Assembly: GCA_027619145.1 (NCBI GenBank)
Contig: JAQCGA010000045.1
Coordinates: forward strand, 1-13,268
DNA: 13,268 bases
Origin: a bacterium
GTDB taxonomy: Bacteria; Latescibacterota; UBA2968; GCA-2709665
Direction of reading: 5' to 3'
The notes below the pieces were generated by a model. It did not search any database. It was not told where the DNA came from and saw only the letters and a list, made by a program, of their open reading frames with translations. Numbering within the stretch: position 1 is the stretch's first letter; each line of letters begins with the position of its first letter. The position numbers and the translations under genes were made by a program. Below, one piece after another: positions 6,204-12,915 of this stretch.

Positions 6204-6601
6204 CTATTAACCCTCCCCAGAATAAGTGTGTAAATATCATCACAAAAAAATTAGACAGGATGAATTTGAGAAAGGTTTGGGGAGTGGTTTTGCTTTTTTG
6301 TTTTTACACGCTGTATGTTGTTGTTTGTTTTGGGTTCGGAAAGGACCTCCACATCCCTCGTGTACGCCCCTGAAATCCTGAATCTCCCACGCCACGGCCT
6401 TCCACCAAACCAAATTGCAAGGCCCCTCGCGGCGTCTGAGCGAGCGCGTTTTTGTTTACTTTTGTCGCGAAGACAAAAGTAAATCGGCGCCACGGGGGCG
6501 CCGAAAGAGGGGATGGGGAGGCATTTCTGGTTTTCTCTTACTGCTGAAAACGACCACCACGCAGAGGGTGAAACATTTCTAAATTTCACTACCCGTTCCC
6601 C
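6204..6601. other. Gene-free gap between the RidA-like and Nudix genes
   Basis: A frame of 112 codons exists on the minus strand (6251-6589), but it has no ribosome site, no family resemblance and runs straight through the hairpin pair at 6455-6503, so I take it as repeat sequence and not as a gene. The stretch 6245-6345 is rich in G and T on the plus strand. The promoter of the Nudix gene should lie in 6215-6300 by position, but no clear -35/-10 pair stands out. Confidence 0.5.
6455..6503. repeat. Tandem hairpin element
   Basis: TTTACTTTTGTC (6455-6466) pairs perfectly over 12 bp with GACAAAAGTAAA (6472-6483) across a GCGAA loop. One base later CGGCGCC (6485-6491) pairs with GGCGCCG (6497-6503) over 7 bp across ACGGG. 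The combination of an AT-rich and a GC-rich stem, followed by GAAAGAGGGGATGGGG, has the form of a dispersed intergenic repeat. On the minus strand it lies about 100 bases behind the RidA-like gene and could also help to end its transcript. Confidence 0.65.
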
Positions 6602-7060
6602 CTATTTCACCTCCGCAATCGCCGCCAACTCCACCGCCGCCCCCAGCGGAAGCTCCTTCACCCCAATCGCCAGCCGCGCATGGCTTCCTTTCTCACCCAG
6701 CACCTCGGCGAAAAACTCCGATGCCCCGTTAATCACCTTCGGCTGATCCGTAAACCCATCCGCCGAACAAACAAACCCCTCCACCCGCACAAGTTGCACA
6801 ATCGCATCCAGCGAACCCGCCTCTGCATTCAGAATACTCAGCACATTCAACGCACACAACTTTGCCGCTTCGTACGCCTCCTCCAACCCCAGATCCTCTC
6901 CCACCTTCCCCGTATACTTCAACTTTCCCTCCGCCATCGGAAGCTGCCCCGCCACGAAAATCAAATTCCCAGACCGCTTCGCCCGAACATAAGCCCCAGC
7001 CGGACTCGCCGGCGGCGGCAACGTCAACCCCATCGCTTTTAACTTCTCCGCTACTGACAT
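6602..7060 (-). CDS. RidA/YjgF-family protein (longer YER057c-like subtype)
   Basis: The 152-residue protein carries FVAGQLP (35-41), the late arginine in HARLAIGVKELPLGAAVE (127-144, Arg129) and the final strand LAAIAEV, which are the signature of the RidA/YjgF/UK114 family. In canonical RidA the equivalent arginine hydrolyses reactive enamine/imine intermediates released by PLP enzymes. This longer form, with the N-terminal stretch EKLKAMGLTLPPPASPAGAYV, belongs to a subtype whose substrate is less certain. The frame stays open to 7105, but the ATG at 7060 has GGAG six bases upstream and fits the family start, so the 15 extra codons are excluded. It is the next gene behind proS, 197 bases away, with a repeat-rich spacer between them. 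Confidence 0.9.
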   Translation of the reverse strand: MSVAEKLKAMGLTLPPPASPAGAYVRAKRSGNLIFVAGQLPMAEGKLKYTGKVGEDLGLEEAYEAAKLCALNVLSILNAEAGSLDAIVQLVRVEGFVCSADGFTDQPKVINGASEFFAEVLGEKGSHARLAIGVKELPLGAAVELAAIAEVK

Positions 7061-7140
7061 TCTATTCTCCTCGTGCGATTTTGCAGAAATAACTTCCCCG
7101 GTCATTCATCTCGTTCGTCCAACCGAACCCCTTGTTTTCT

Positions 7141-7257
7141 TTTCCACCTTCGCCTTACTCGCGCCTTATTTCCACCGCTGCGGCGGATGGGTGGCTGGGC
7201 TTCGCGCCCTTCGCCTTATTGGCGCCTTCGCGATCCGCCTTTGCGCGAGACTTGCGA
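7141..7257 (-). repeat. GGCGAAG/GCGCGAAG array behind proS
   Basis: Read on the minus strand, directly after the proS stop the spacer contains GCGCAAAGGCGG, TCGCGAAGGCGCC, AATAAGGCGAAGG and GCGCGAAGCCC, and further on AAGGCGCGAGTAAGGCGAAGG. The units are about 9-12 bases long and degenerate. They resemble the CACGAA arrays at 2021-2040 and 4891-4983. No gene is visible in 7061-7257. Confidence 0.6.
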
Positions 7258-8979
7258 TTATTTCCCCATCGCCGCCTTCACAAACCCCACCAGTTCCTCC
7301 AGCGGAACCTCTTTCCGATCCTCCTCGTTCCGCATCTTCACCTCCACCTGCCCCTTCTCCAGCCCGCGCGATCCCACCGTAATCCGAATGGGAATCCCGA
7401 TCAAATCCGCGTCATTAAACTTCACGCCCGCACGTTCGTCCCGGTCATCCAGCAACACTTCCGCACCAGCCGCTTCCAGTTCCTGCATCATCTTCTCCGC
7501 CGCCTCCAGCTCCCCCTTCGGCTTGTTCCCGCTCAACACCACCATATGAACGTGGAACGGCGCCACCGCCATCGGCCACACAATCCCATTCTCGTCGTGA
7601 CACTCCTCCACAATACACGCCAGCAACCGGCCCACGCCAATCCCGTACGACCCCATCACCAGCGTACGCTCCTTGCTCGCCTCGTCCAGCACCGTTGCGC
7701 TCAAAGCCTCGCTATACTTTGTCCCCAGCTTAAAAATATTCCCCACCTCAATCCCACGCACACTACGCAGCACAGCCCCACACGACACACAGGGCATCCC
7801 TTCTTCCACAGCGATCAAATCCGTCACTACATCGGCCTCAAAATCCCGGCCAACATTCACATTCAAATAGTGGAAATCCACCTTATTCGCGCCGGATACC
7901 AGATTGTTCGACTTCGCCACGAGCTCATCCACCACCACCAGCACACCATCCTTCACACCAACAGGCGACCCATATCCCGGCTCCGCGCCAATCGCCCGGA
8001 TTTCCTCTTCTGTCGCCGGGCGCATCTCAGCCGCTTTCACTGCATTGCCCAGCTTCGTCTCATTCAGCTCATGGTCCCCTCGAACCACCGCAAACACAAA
8101 CCGCTCTTCCCCTTCAATCAACCCCACCATGAACACCGCTTTGGCCGTCTTACTCGCTGGAACCTTCAAAAACTCGGCCAACTGTTCAATCGTCTTACAC
8201 CCCGGCGTAGCCACCTCTTCACGAGGCAAAGGATCGCCCGTCTCGGGTTCTTCTCGCTGGAACACCGCCACCTGTCGATTCGCACGATACCCACAACCAT
8301 CACACAGCAACAACGTATCTTCTCCGGCTGAACTCAAATACATAAACTCGTGCGCCCCGGTCCCCCCCATCATCCCCGTATCGCTCTCCACAGCCAGAAC
8401 AGATTTCCCCAGACCCGCACGCTCAAAAATCTTCTCATACGCCTTGTACATATCTTCATACGTCTTATCCAAACTCTCCTGATCCATATGAAAACTGTAC
8501 GCATCCTTCATCGTAAACTCACGTACCCGAATCAACCCACCCCGGCTGCGCGGTTCATCCCGAAACTTCGTCTGAATCTGAAACACACTCACTGGCAACT
8601 GCCTGTAACTATGAATCAAATGCCGCGCCAGATCCGTCACCGCCTCCTCGTGCGTCATCGCCAAACACATATCCCGCTGCCCACGATCCTTCATCCGCAT
8701 CATCTCTGAACCAATCGCTCCCCACCGCCCACTCTCCTGCCACAGTTCCGCAGGCTGCACCACTGGCATGGAAACTTCCGCACAATCGATCGCCTCCATC
8801 TCCTCCCGCATCATCTTTTCCAACTTCCGCTTCACCCGCAACCCCAGCGGCAAATAACTGAAAATCCCCGTCGCCAGAGGCCGAATCAACCCGGCCCGCA
8901 ACCCAAGCCTGTGGCTGACCAATTCTGCATCTGCGGGCACTTCACGCAACGTCTGTGTAAACAAGCGGCTGTACCGCAT
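7258..8979 (-). CDS. proS: Prolyl-tRNA synthetase, bacterial type
   Basis: This enzyme attaches proline to tRNA-Pro in the cytoplasm. The 573 residues match the usual length (about 570) of the bacterial form with an inserted editing domain. Class II motif 1 lies around SYLPLGLRV (41-49), motif 2 starts at KFRDEPRSRGGLIRVREF (138-155), and motif 3 is GSYGIGVGRLL (443-453). The INS/YbaK-like editing domain, which clears mischarged alanine, spans roughly 225-405, with SKTAKAV at 276-282. The anticodon-binding domain covers about 470-573. The frame stays open to 9096, but those codons come from a hairpin repeat; the ATG at 8979 has AAGGAG six to seven bases upstream and begins with the family's MRYSRLF. 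It is an essential gene, so this is resident chromosome and not a mobile island. Confidence 0.98.
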   Translation of the reverse strand: MRYSRLFTQTLREVPADAELVSHRLGLRAGLIRPLATGIFSYLPLGLRVKRKLEKMMREEMEAIDCAEVSMPVVQPAELWQESGRWGAIGSEMMRMKDRGQRDMCLAMTHEEAVTDLARHLIHSYRQLPVSVFQIQTKFRDEPRSRGGLIRVREFTMKDAYSFHMDQESLDKTYEDMYKAYEKIFERAGLGKSVLAVESDTGMMGGTGAHEFMYLSSAGEDTLLLCDGCGYRANRQVAVFQREEPETGDPLPREEVATPGCKTIEQLAEFLKVPASKTAKAVFMVGLIEGEERFVFAVVRGDHELNETKLGNAVKAAEMRPATEEEIRAIGAEPGYGSPVGVKDGVLVVVDELVAKSNNLVSGANKVDFHYLNVNVGRDFEADVVTDLIAVEEGMPCVSCGAVLRSVRGIEVGNIFKLGTKYSEALSATVLDEASKERTLVMGSYGIGVGRLLACIVEECHDENGIVWPMAVAPFHVHMVVLSGNKPKGELEAAEKMMQELEAAGAEVLLDDRDERAGVKFNDADLIGIPIRITVGSRGLEKGQVEVKMRNEEDRKEVPLEELVGFVKAAMGK

Positions 8980-9040
8980 TCTTTCTCCTTTGATCAATAA
9001 AAATCGACAGTTAAACCCAATTACAATATTCTGAAACCAT

Positions 9041-9080
9041 GACCCCACCCCCGACCCCTCCCCGACGCGGAGAGGGGAGA
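9041..9080 (-). repeat. Diverged GC-rich hairpin repeat upstream of proS
   Basis: CCCCTCCCCG (9055-9064) and CGGAGAGGGG (9068-9077) form a 10-bp stem with one mismatch and a 3-base loop. On the minus strand the stem is followed by TCGGGGGTGGGGTC. The layout, a hairpin made of C runs and G runs with a G-rich tail, is the same as in the 45-bp repeats at 9119 and 9577, but here in opposite orientation and with a different sequence. Confidence 0.5.
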
Positions 9081-9118
9081 AAGCATTACATCTCAACCCC
9101 TATGGGAGCCTGTTTTTA

Positions 9119-9163
9119 CTCCCCCTTCCCTCCCAGGGAAGGGGGCAGGGGGGTTAGGTTAAG
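9119..9163 (+). repeat. 45-bp hairpin repeat, copy 1 (downstream of DUF559 gene)
   Basis: CCCCCTTCCCT (9121-9131) and AGGGAAGGGGG (9135-9145) form a perfect 11-bp stem with the loop CCC; the tail is CAGGGGGGTTAGGTTAAG. It differs from copy 2 by one base (CAGG against CCGG). The last two codons and the TAA of the DUF559 gene lie inside it. Confidence 0.92.
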
Positions 9164-9522
9164 TACGCTCCTATCCGCCTCAAAACCATCGCCAGATCAT
9201 TTCGGACCTCTTCGTTCTGAATTCGCAGAATGCGCAGTCCTCGACCCGCCAGAACCCGATCGCGTTCAGCATCGTACCCAGCCTGTTGCTCATGGATTCC
9301 CCCATCCACCTCCACCACCAGGCCAGCTGCATGACAGTAGAAATCTACAATAAATCCATCAATCACCTGCTGGCGGCGAAAATGAAATCCTTGAAGTTGA
9401 TTCCCACGAACGTGCTGCCAGAGAATCCCTTCCTCTGCTGTCATCACACTCCGCAACTCCTTCGCTCTTCGTACTTTTTGCGAAGTCACTCTTTGGCCGC
9501 CCACAATCAGTTTCGCACTCAA
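9154..9522 (-). CDS. DUF559 (Vsr-like) endonuclease-domain protein in a repeat cassette
   Basis: This 122-residue protein is a complete single-domain DUF559 member, a family with the PD-(D/E)XK-type nuclease fold related to Vsr mismatch endonucleases. Visible family landmarks are AKELRSVMTAEEGILWQHVR (20-39), FHFRRQQVIDGFIVDFYC (46-63) with Asp60, LVVEVDGGIHE (68-78) with Glu71 and Asp73, then YDAERDRVL and a GLRILRIQNEEV strand. The start is TTG at 9522, supported by GGAGG six bases upstream; the first ATG (residue 27) would remove a conserved helix. The gene lies in the same orientation as its neighbours but is bracketed by two 45-bp hairpin repeats, and its stop codon is part of the downstream copy. 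I infer a small mobile or homing-like cassette; the target of the nuclease is unknown. Confidence 0.88.
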   Translation of the reverse strand: MSAKLIVGGQRVTSQKVRRAKELRSVMTAEEGILWQHVRGNQLQGFHFRRQQVIDGFIVDFYCHAAGLVVEVDGGIHEQQAGYDAERDRVLAGRGLRILRIQNEEVRNDLAMVLRRIGAYLT

Positions 9523-9540
9523 TTCGCGCCTCCGAAATCC

Positions 9541-9576
9541 AGAACCATCCCTCCATCATTGTGGAAGAATGGTTCT
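9541..9576 (-). repeat. Inverted repeat between the hairpin repeat and the DUF559 gene
   Basis: AGAACCAT (9541-9548) and ATGGTTCT (9569-9576) match perfectly, separated by 20 bases. The second arm ends exactly where copy 2 of the 45-bp repeat begins, and the first arm lies just upstream of the ribosome site of the DUF559 gene. It could be an operator, a transcript structure or part of the cassette end. Confidence 0.45.
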
Positions 9577-9621
9577 CTCCCCCTTCCCTCCCAGGGAAGG
9601 GGGCCGGGGGGTTAGGTTAAG
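9577..9621 (+). repeat. 45-bp hairpin repeat, copy 2 (upstream of DUF559 gene)
   Basis: The same stem as copy 1 (11 bp, loop CCC) with the tail CCGGGGGGTTAGGTTAAG; 44 of 45 positions equal copy 1 and both have the same orientation. It ends four bases before the TAA of the amidohydrolase gene (9626-9628). The distance from the start of copy 1 to the start of copy 2 is 458 bases. Confidence 0.92.
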
Positions 9622-9625
9622 GAAG

Positions 9626-10384
9626 TTAGGTTCCAAACCCAAACACCTTCACCGCCGTCTTCCCCACAATCCACTCGCGTTCATCTTGCGATAGAAAATC
9701 CCATCGTTTCAGCGGCAGATCCAGATTCATCTCACACGTCTCCTTCAAACACACCGGCGGGAAATCGCTCCCCCACATCATCCGCTCCGCACCAAATCGC
9801 TCCAGCGCCCGTTTGACAAACGGCACCGTCTCGTCGTACGGATACCCTTTCCCAAACGCGTAAAATCCAGACACCATAAACACCGTATTCGGGTACTTCG
9901 CGTACCCCATCAGCTTCTCAAAATTCGGCTCATCCGGCGTCTTCTCCACATCCGGAAACCAGCCCATATGTTCAATCCGAAACTTCGCCTGCGGAAAACG
10001 CTCAATATAAGCCTCAATCCTCGGCTCCAGCATCCCCTTCATCCCGCCGCTCAAACTCGCCATAATTCCCAATTCACCCACCGTCTCCCACACCGCTTCA
10101 TTTTCCAGAGAAGCCGGAATGCGCAACCCGGCCAGCCCATACGCTTTCACATCGTGCCGAATCCGATCCGCGGCATCCGGGGCCGCATAGTCCACCGCTC
10201 CCAGCGATGCAAACCGTCCCGGATACCGGTCCATACACACCTTCAAATACGCATTGTCATAACACCCGCCATACTGCACCAGCAGCGCCTTATCAATCCC
10301 CGCAGCATCCATCTGCGCCACCAGCACCTCAACCGCCACATACTTCGTCAACCCCACATGAACATGTCCGTCCACAATCGTCAT
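9626..10384 (-). CDS. Amidohydrolase (amidohydrolase_2 family, TIM barrel)
   Basis: The 252-residue protein has the metal-dependent hydrolase hallmarks: an HxH in DGHVH near the N-terminus (residues 5-9), a histidine in FRIEHMGW (about 139) and the aspartate of MWGSDFPP (about 207). Family members hydrolyse or decarboxylate ring and lactone substrates through one metal ion in a TIM barrel. It is a little shorter than many members (about 270-330) but has both ends. Two ATGs lie in a row; the second, at 10384, is six bases from GGAGG (10391-10395), the first only three, so I chose the second. It follows the CocE-type gene by 28 bases, so both are one operon. Its stop is directly followed by the 45-bp hairpin repeat, which could end the transcript. 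The substrate cannot be read from the sequence. Confidence 0.9.
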   Translation of the reverse strand: MTIVDGHVHVGLTKYVAVEVLVAQMDAAGIDKALLVQYGGCYDNAYLKVCMDRYPGRFASLGAVDYAAPDAADRIRHDVKAYGLAGLRIPASLENEAVWETVGELGIMASLSGGMKGMLEPRIEAYIERFPQAKFRIEHMGWFPDVEKTPDEPNFEKLMGYAKYPNTVFMVSGFYAFGKGYPYDETVPFVKRALERFGAERMMWGSDFPPVCLKETCEMNLDLPLKRWDFLSQDEREWIVGKTAVKVFGFGT

Positions 10385-10412
10385 CATTTACCTCCACAAA
10401 ACCTGTAACCGC

Positions 10413-11858
10413 TCATCGCACCGGAATCTCCACCGCAGACGGATGATCCCCATCGTGGTACAGCCGTGCGTAGAATGGCTCAAAATATGGAAACACGTAC
10501 GTCGTATTATAGTTGGTCACATCCAGCCGCAACTTGTGTCCCGCCGCAAGCTGGTACCCAATGGTCCGCAACTCAATCTCCACCGTCACATGCCGCCCGG
10601 GTGTGGCTGTCCGCGTCCCAAAGTGCCCGCGCGTAATCATCGTCTCCGCCCCATCTGGTGCCACATCAAACAGCTCCGCGTGTACCTGTAACTCCGGCCG
10701 GTTCGGCTGCATAAAAAATCGAGCCCGTGGCGCACCCAGAATCTCCACCTCTTTCTCCACCGGCTCCGCCTCAAACGACACCACCTCCCGGGCCAACCCC
10801 TCCGGCACACCCGCCATATCGTCCAGAATTGCAGACCGAAGCGTATAGTCCGGATCCAATGGCCGATTGTTCACATTGGCATGCGTATTCGGTCCCACAG
10901 GGGCTTCCTCCAGCAACTTCCCCCCGGCACGCAGGTACAGCGTCTGCGTCTTCCCATCCTCCGGCGGCATCGCACTCACACCCGCGTGCTCCCAACCCGG
11001 GCGGCGCGTGTACACAATTGCCGGTTCCTCCATAATCCCGTTTTCTTCCCCCTTCAACCAGTGGTCCAACCACCGGTCAATCAAATCCTGCCGCACCTCC
11101 TGCGCCGCCGGATCATCTTGCCCATCGTGTCCACCACCGCCTAAGTACAGTTTCTTTGGACACTCTAACCGCTCGAACATTTCCACCACCTCATTCGGTG
11201 GCATTCCCACATCGTGCCAGCCGTGCACAATAAACACCGGACACATCACCCGATCCGCAAAAAGAATGGGCGAACTCAAACGCGTCCACTCCCGTATCAG
11301 ATCCCAGTCTCCCGAAAGCGCCCACTGCCGCATCAACTCCTGGAAGCCCGCACTCAGAATGCGCCGCCGCATCGTCCGCGTAAAAAACCATTTCGTCAAA
11401 CAACCGTTACTCACTGCAAAATCATCAAAACGCGTCACAATATTTTGCGGCACCACCGTTGCAACAGAAGGGTGATGCGCCGCCGCCATATGTGCGTGCC
11501 AGCCCCCCTGCGAACTCCCCACCACACCCAGCTTCTCCGGATGTACCGGCTGCTCAAACAGCGCCCAATCAATCATATCCTGCAAATCAAAAAGCTCTCG
11601 CGGCCCCATATGAAAGGTCAACCCTTCCGAACACCCCTGCCCGCGCACACTATAACAAACTGTCAAATACCCCCGCTCCGCAAATCGGCGTCCCTGCCCC
11701 AGCGTAGATACCTTGCTACCTGCATCCCCGTGCCCATGCGCAAACAAAAGCCCCGGCCAACCCCCTTCCGGCACCTCTCCTTCCGGAATACACACCGACA
11801 CATCCAGCTTCACCCCATCGTTCATCTCCACCCAACAAGCCTGCTCAGAAAACGCCAT
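10413..11858 (-). CDS. CocE/NonD (X-Pro dipeptidyl-peptidase, S15) family hydrolase
   Basis: The 481 residues show an alpha/beta-hydrolase domain followed by a beta-rich jelly-roll domain, the layout of CocE cocaine esterase and S15 peptidases. The oxyanion region is LLFAHGHGDAG (37-47), the nucleophile is Ser116 in GSSQGG, the acid is Asp216 in VHGWHD and the base is His244 in GGGHDG. The C-terminal half (about 300-481) ends with the typical HKLRLDVTNYNTTYVFP strand pattern. There is no signal peptide, so it probably acts in the cytoplasm on esters, amides or X-Pro peptides. The start ATG has GGAGGAG three to four bases upstream. The amidohydrolase lies 28 bases downstream, so a shared pathway is likely: one hydrolase opening an ester or amide, the other the ring or acid product. 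It is shorter than CocE (about 570), mainly by a smaller helical cap. Confidence 0.9.
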   Translation of the reverse strand: MAFSEQACWVEMNDGVKLDVSVCIPEGEVPEGGWPGLLFAHGHGDAGSKVSTLGQGRRFAERGYLTVCYSVRGQGCSEGLTFHMGPRELFDLQDMIDWALFEQPVHPEKLGVVGSSQGGWHAHMAAAHHPSVATVVPQNIVTRFDDFAVSNGCLTKWFFTRTMRRRILSAGFQELMRQWALSGDWDLIREWTRLSSPILFADRVMCPVFIVHGWHDVGMPPNEVVEMFERLECPKKLYLGGGGHDGQDDPAAQEVRQDLIDRWLDHWLKGEENGIMEEPAIVYTRRPGWEHAGVSAMPPEDGKTQTLYLRAGGKLLEEAPVGPNTHANVNNRPLDPDYTLRSAILDDMAGVPEGLAREVVSFEAEPVEKEVEILGAPRARFFMQPNRPELQVHAELFDVAPDGAETMITRGHFGTRTATPGRHVTVEIELRTIGYQLAAGHKLRLDVTNYNTTYVFPYFEPFYARLYHDGDHPSAVEIPVR

Positions 11859-11877
11859 TCACTCCTCCCTGTATAAG

Positions 11878-11961
11878 CAATTGGCAATTGATAATTGCTA
11901 TTTGTCAATTGTCAATTTTTTCACCCTCTCTTCGCCCATTCGCCTCTCTTCGCCTATTCCC
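11878..11961 (-). repeat. CAATTG and GGCGAAGAGA low-complexity spacer
   Basis: Two simple arrays fill the gap between the metallo-hydrolase and the CocE-type gene. On the minus strand, directly behind the metallo-hydrolase stop, comes AATAGGCGAAGAGAGGCG and AATGGGCGAAGAGAGGG, two units of about 17 bases. Then AT-rich units follow: AATTGACAATTGACAAAT, AGCAATTATCAATTGCC, AATTGC. The AT-rich part could also contain the promoter of the CocE-type gene, but I see no convincing -35/-10 pair. Confidence 0.6.
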
Positions 11962-12786
11962 CTATCCCCCAATCTCCACCACCATCCCATCCTCCGCCAC
12001 CATCACCTCTCCACTGTACCCTTCCCGAATCTGCTCCGCCATCAAATAAGGCGTCGTCCGATCCCCGGTAATATCCTCAATCACCAGATGCTTAATCATC
12101 ACCCGCTTTACACCTGCCTCCGTGGCAATCCGTGCAATATCCGCTGGCGTAATATGCCAGGTTCCCCACGGCTGTGTCGCCAAAAACTCCGGTGTTCCCG
12201 AGCACTCAATCGAAAGCAGATCTGCGCCTTTGCAAAACGTAGTAAAATTCTCATCCGGCGTTCCGTCTCCCGTAATCACCACCCGGTGATCCTTCGTATC
12301 CACACGGTACACCAGCGTAGGAATAAACCCATGATCTGTAAACGTCACCGAAATCTGGTACCCGTCCTCTTCCAGAAATACACCCTCTCCCTCCACCTCA
12401 ATCACCTCCGGGTCCAGCGGTTCCAGATCTTTCCCGTGATGCAACCGACTCTCAATATCCTGCTGAAAAGGAGGCCGGATCAGATGCTCCACAAAATGTT
12501 TCGTACCTACTGGCCCGTAAATCTTCAGCCGATTCTTACGCACCTTCACCCAGCCCACATAAACCAGGTACGCCACATCCACAATATGATCAAAATGTAA
12601 ATGCGTCAGAAACAGCCGGTCCACCGTCTCGCACCCCACACCCGCACGTGCCAGGTTCGTACTGGCCGACCGACCACAATCGAACATCAAAATCTCATCG
12701 CCCACCTTCAAAATCTGCGCCGGACCACCCCGCCTCGGATTGTCCCGCACCGCACCACTCCCCAGCATCACATACTGTAATCCCAT
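11962..12786 (-). CDS. MBL-fold metallo-hydrolase, RNase Z-like
   Basis: The 274-residue protein has the metallo-beta-lactamase fold with the binuclear metal site: THLHFDH (61-67), His152 in TDHG, Asp174 in ITGDG and His233 in IKHL, plus FDCG (35-38). The spacing and the opening LGSGAVRDNPRRGGPA are those of the RNase Z/arylsulfatase-like branch. Length is close to the branch norm of about 280-300. Not every member is a tRNA 3' endonuclease; several cleave sulfate or phosphate esters, and no flexible arm (exosite) needed for tRNA binding is obvious, so an ester or lactone substrate is as likely. The ATG at 12786 has GAGGAGGA five bases upstream; nine further upstream codons are excluded. A 6-bp dyad, GTCATT/AATGAC (12816-12821 and 12831-12836), lies 30 bases before the start and could be an operator. 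Confidence 0.9.
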   Translation of the reverse strand: MGLQYVMLGSGAVRDNPRRGGPAQILKVGDEILMFDCGRSASTNLARAGVGCETVDRLFLTHLHFDHIVDVAYLVYVGWVKVRKNRLKIYGPVGTKHFVEHLIRPPFQQDIESRLHHGKDLEPLDPEVIEVEGEGVFLEEDGYQISVTFTDHGFIPTLVYRVDTKDHRVVITGDGTPDENFTTFCKGADLLSIECSGTPEFLATQPWGTWHITPADIARIATEAGVKRVMIKHLVIEDITGDRTTPYLMAEQIREGYSGEVMVAEDGMVVEIGG

Positions 12787-12869
12787 ATGTTCCTCCTCAA
12801 AATCATCGGCCAAAGGTCATTCACATAAATAATGACATATTCGCCCCCCTCCTCTTAAAATGCCTTGTC

Positions 12870-12909
12870 CCCCCTTCCCTCCCAGGGAAGGGGGCCAGGG
12901 GGTTAGGTT
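12870..12909 (+). repeat. 45-bp hairpin repeat, copy 3
   Basis: CCCCCTTCCCT-CCC-AGGGAAGGGGG forms the same 11-bp stem as copies 1 and 2, followed by CCAGGGGGTTAGGTT. It lacks the AAG end and one G of the run. It has the same orientation as the other two and lies six bases behind the stop of the isomerase gene. Confidence 0.9.
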
Positions 12910-12915
12910 CGATCT

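Noticed and set aside
6251..6589. 112-codon frame on the minus strand
   Set aside because: No ribosome site, arginine-rich and unfamiliar composition, and it crosses the twin hairpins. Best explained as repeat DNA.
7132..8331. Long plus-strand frame of 399 codons opposite proS
   Set aside because: Shadow of the proS codon pattern, very rich in His, Pro and Arg, with no ribosome site.
8980..9096. N-terminal extension of prolyl-tRNA synthetase by 39 codons
   Set aside because: It is translated hairpin repeat; the family start MRYSRLF has its own Shine-Dalgarno site.
9119..12909. The three hairpin repeats as a CRISPR array
   Set aside because: Spacings are 458 and about 3,290 bases, filled with genes; no regular spacers and no cas genes.
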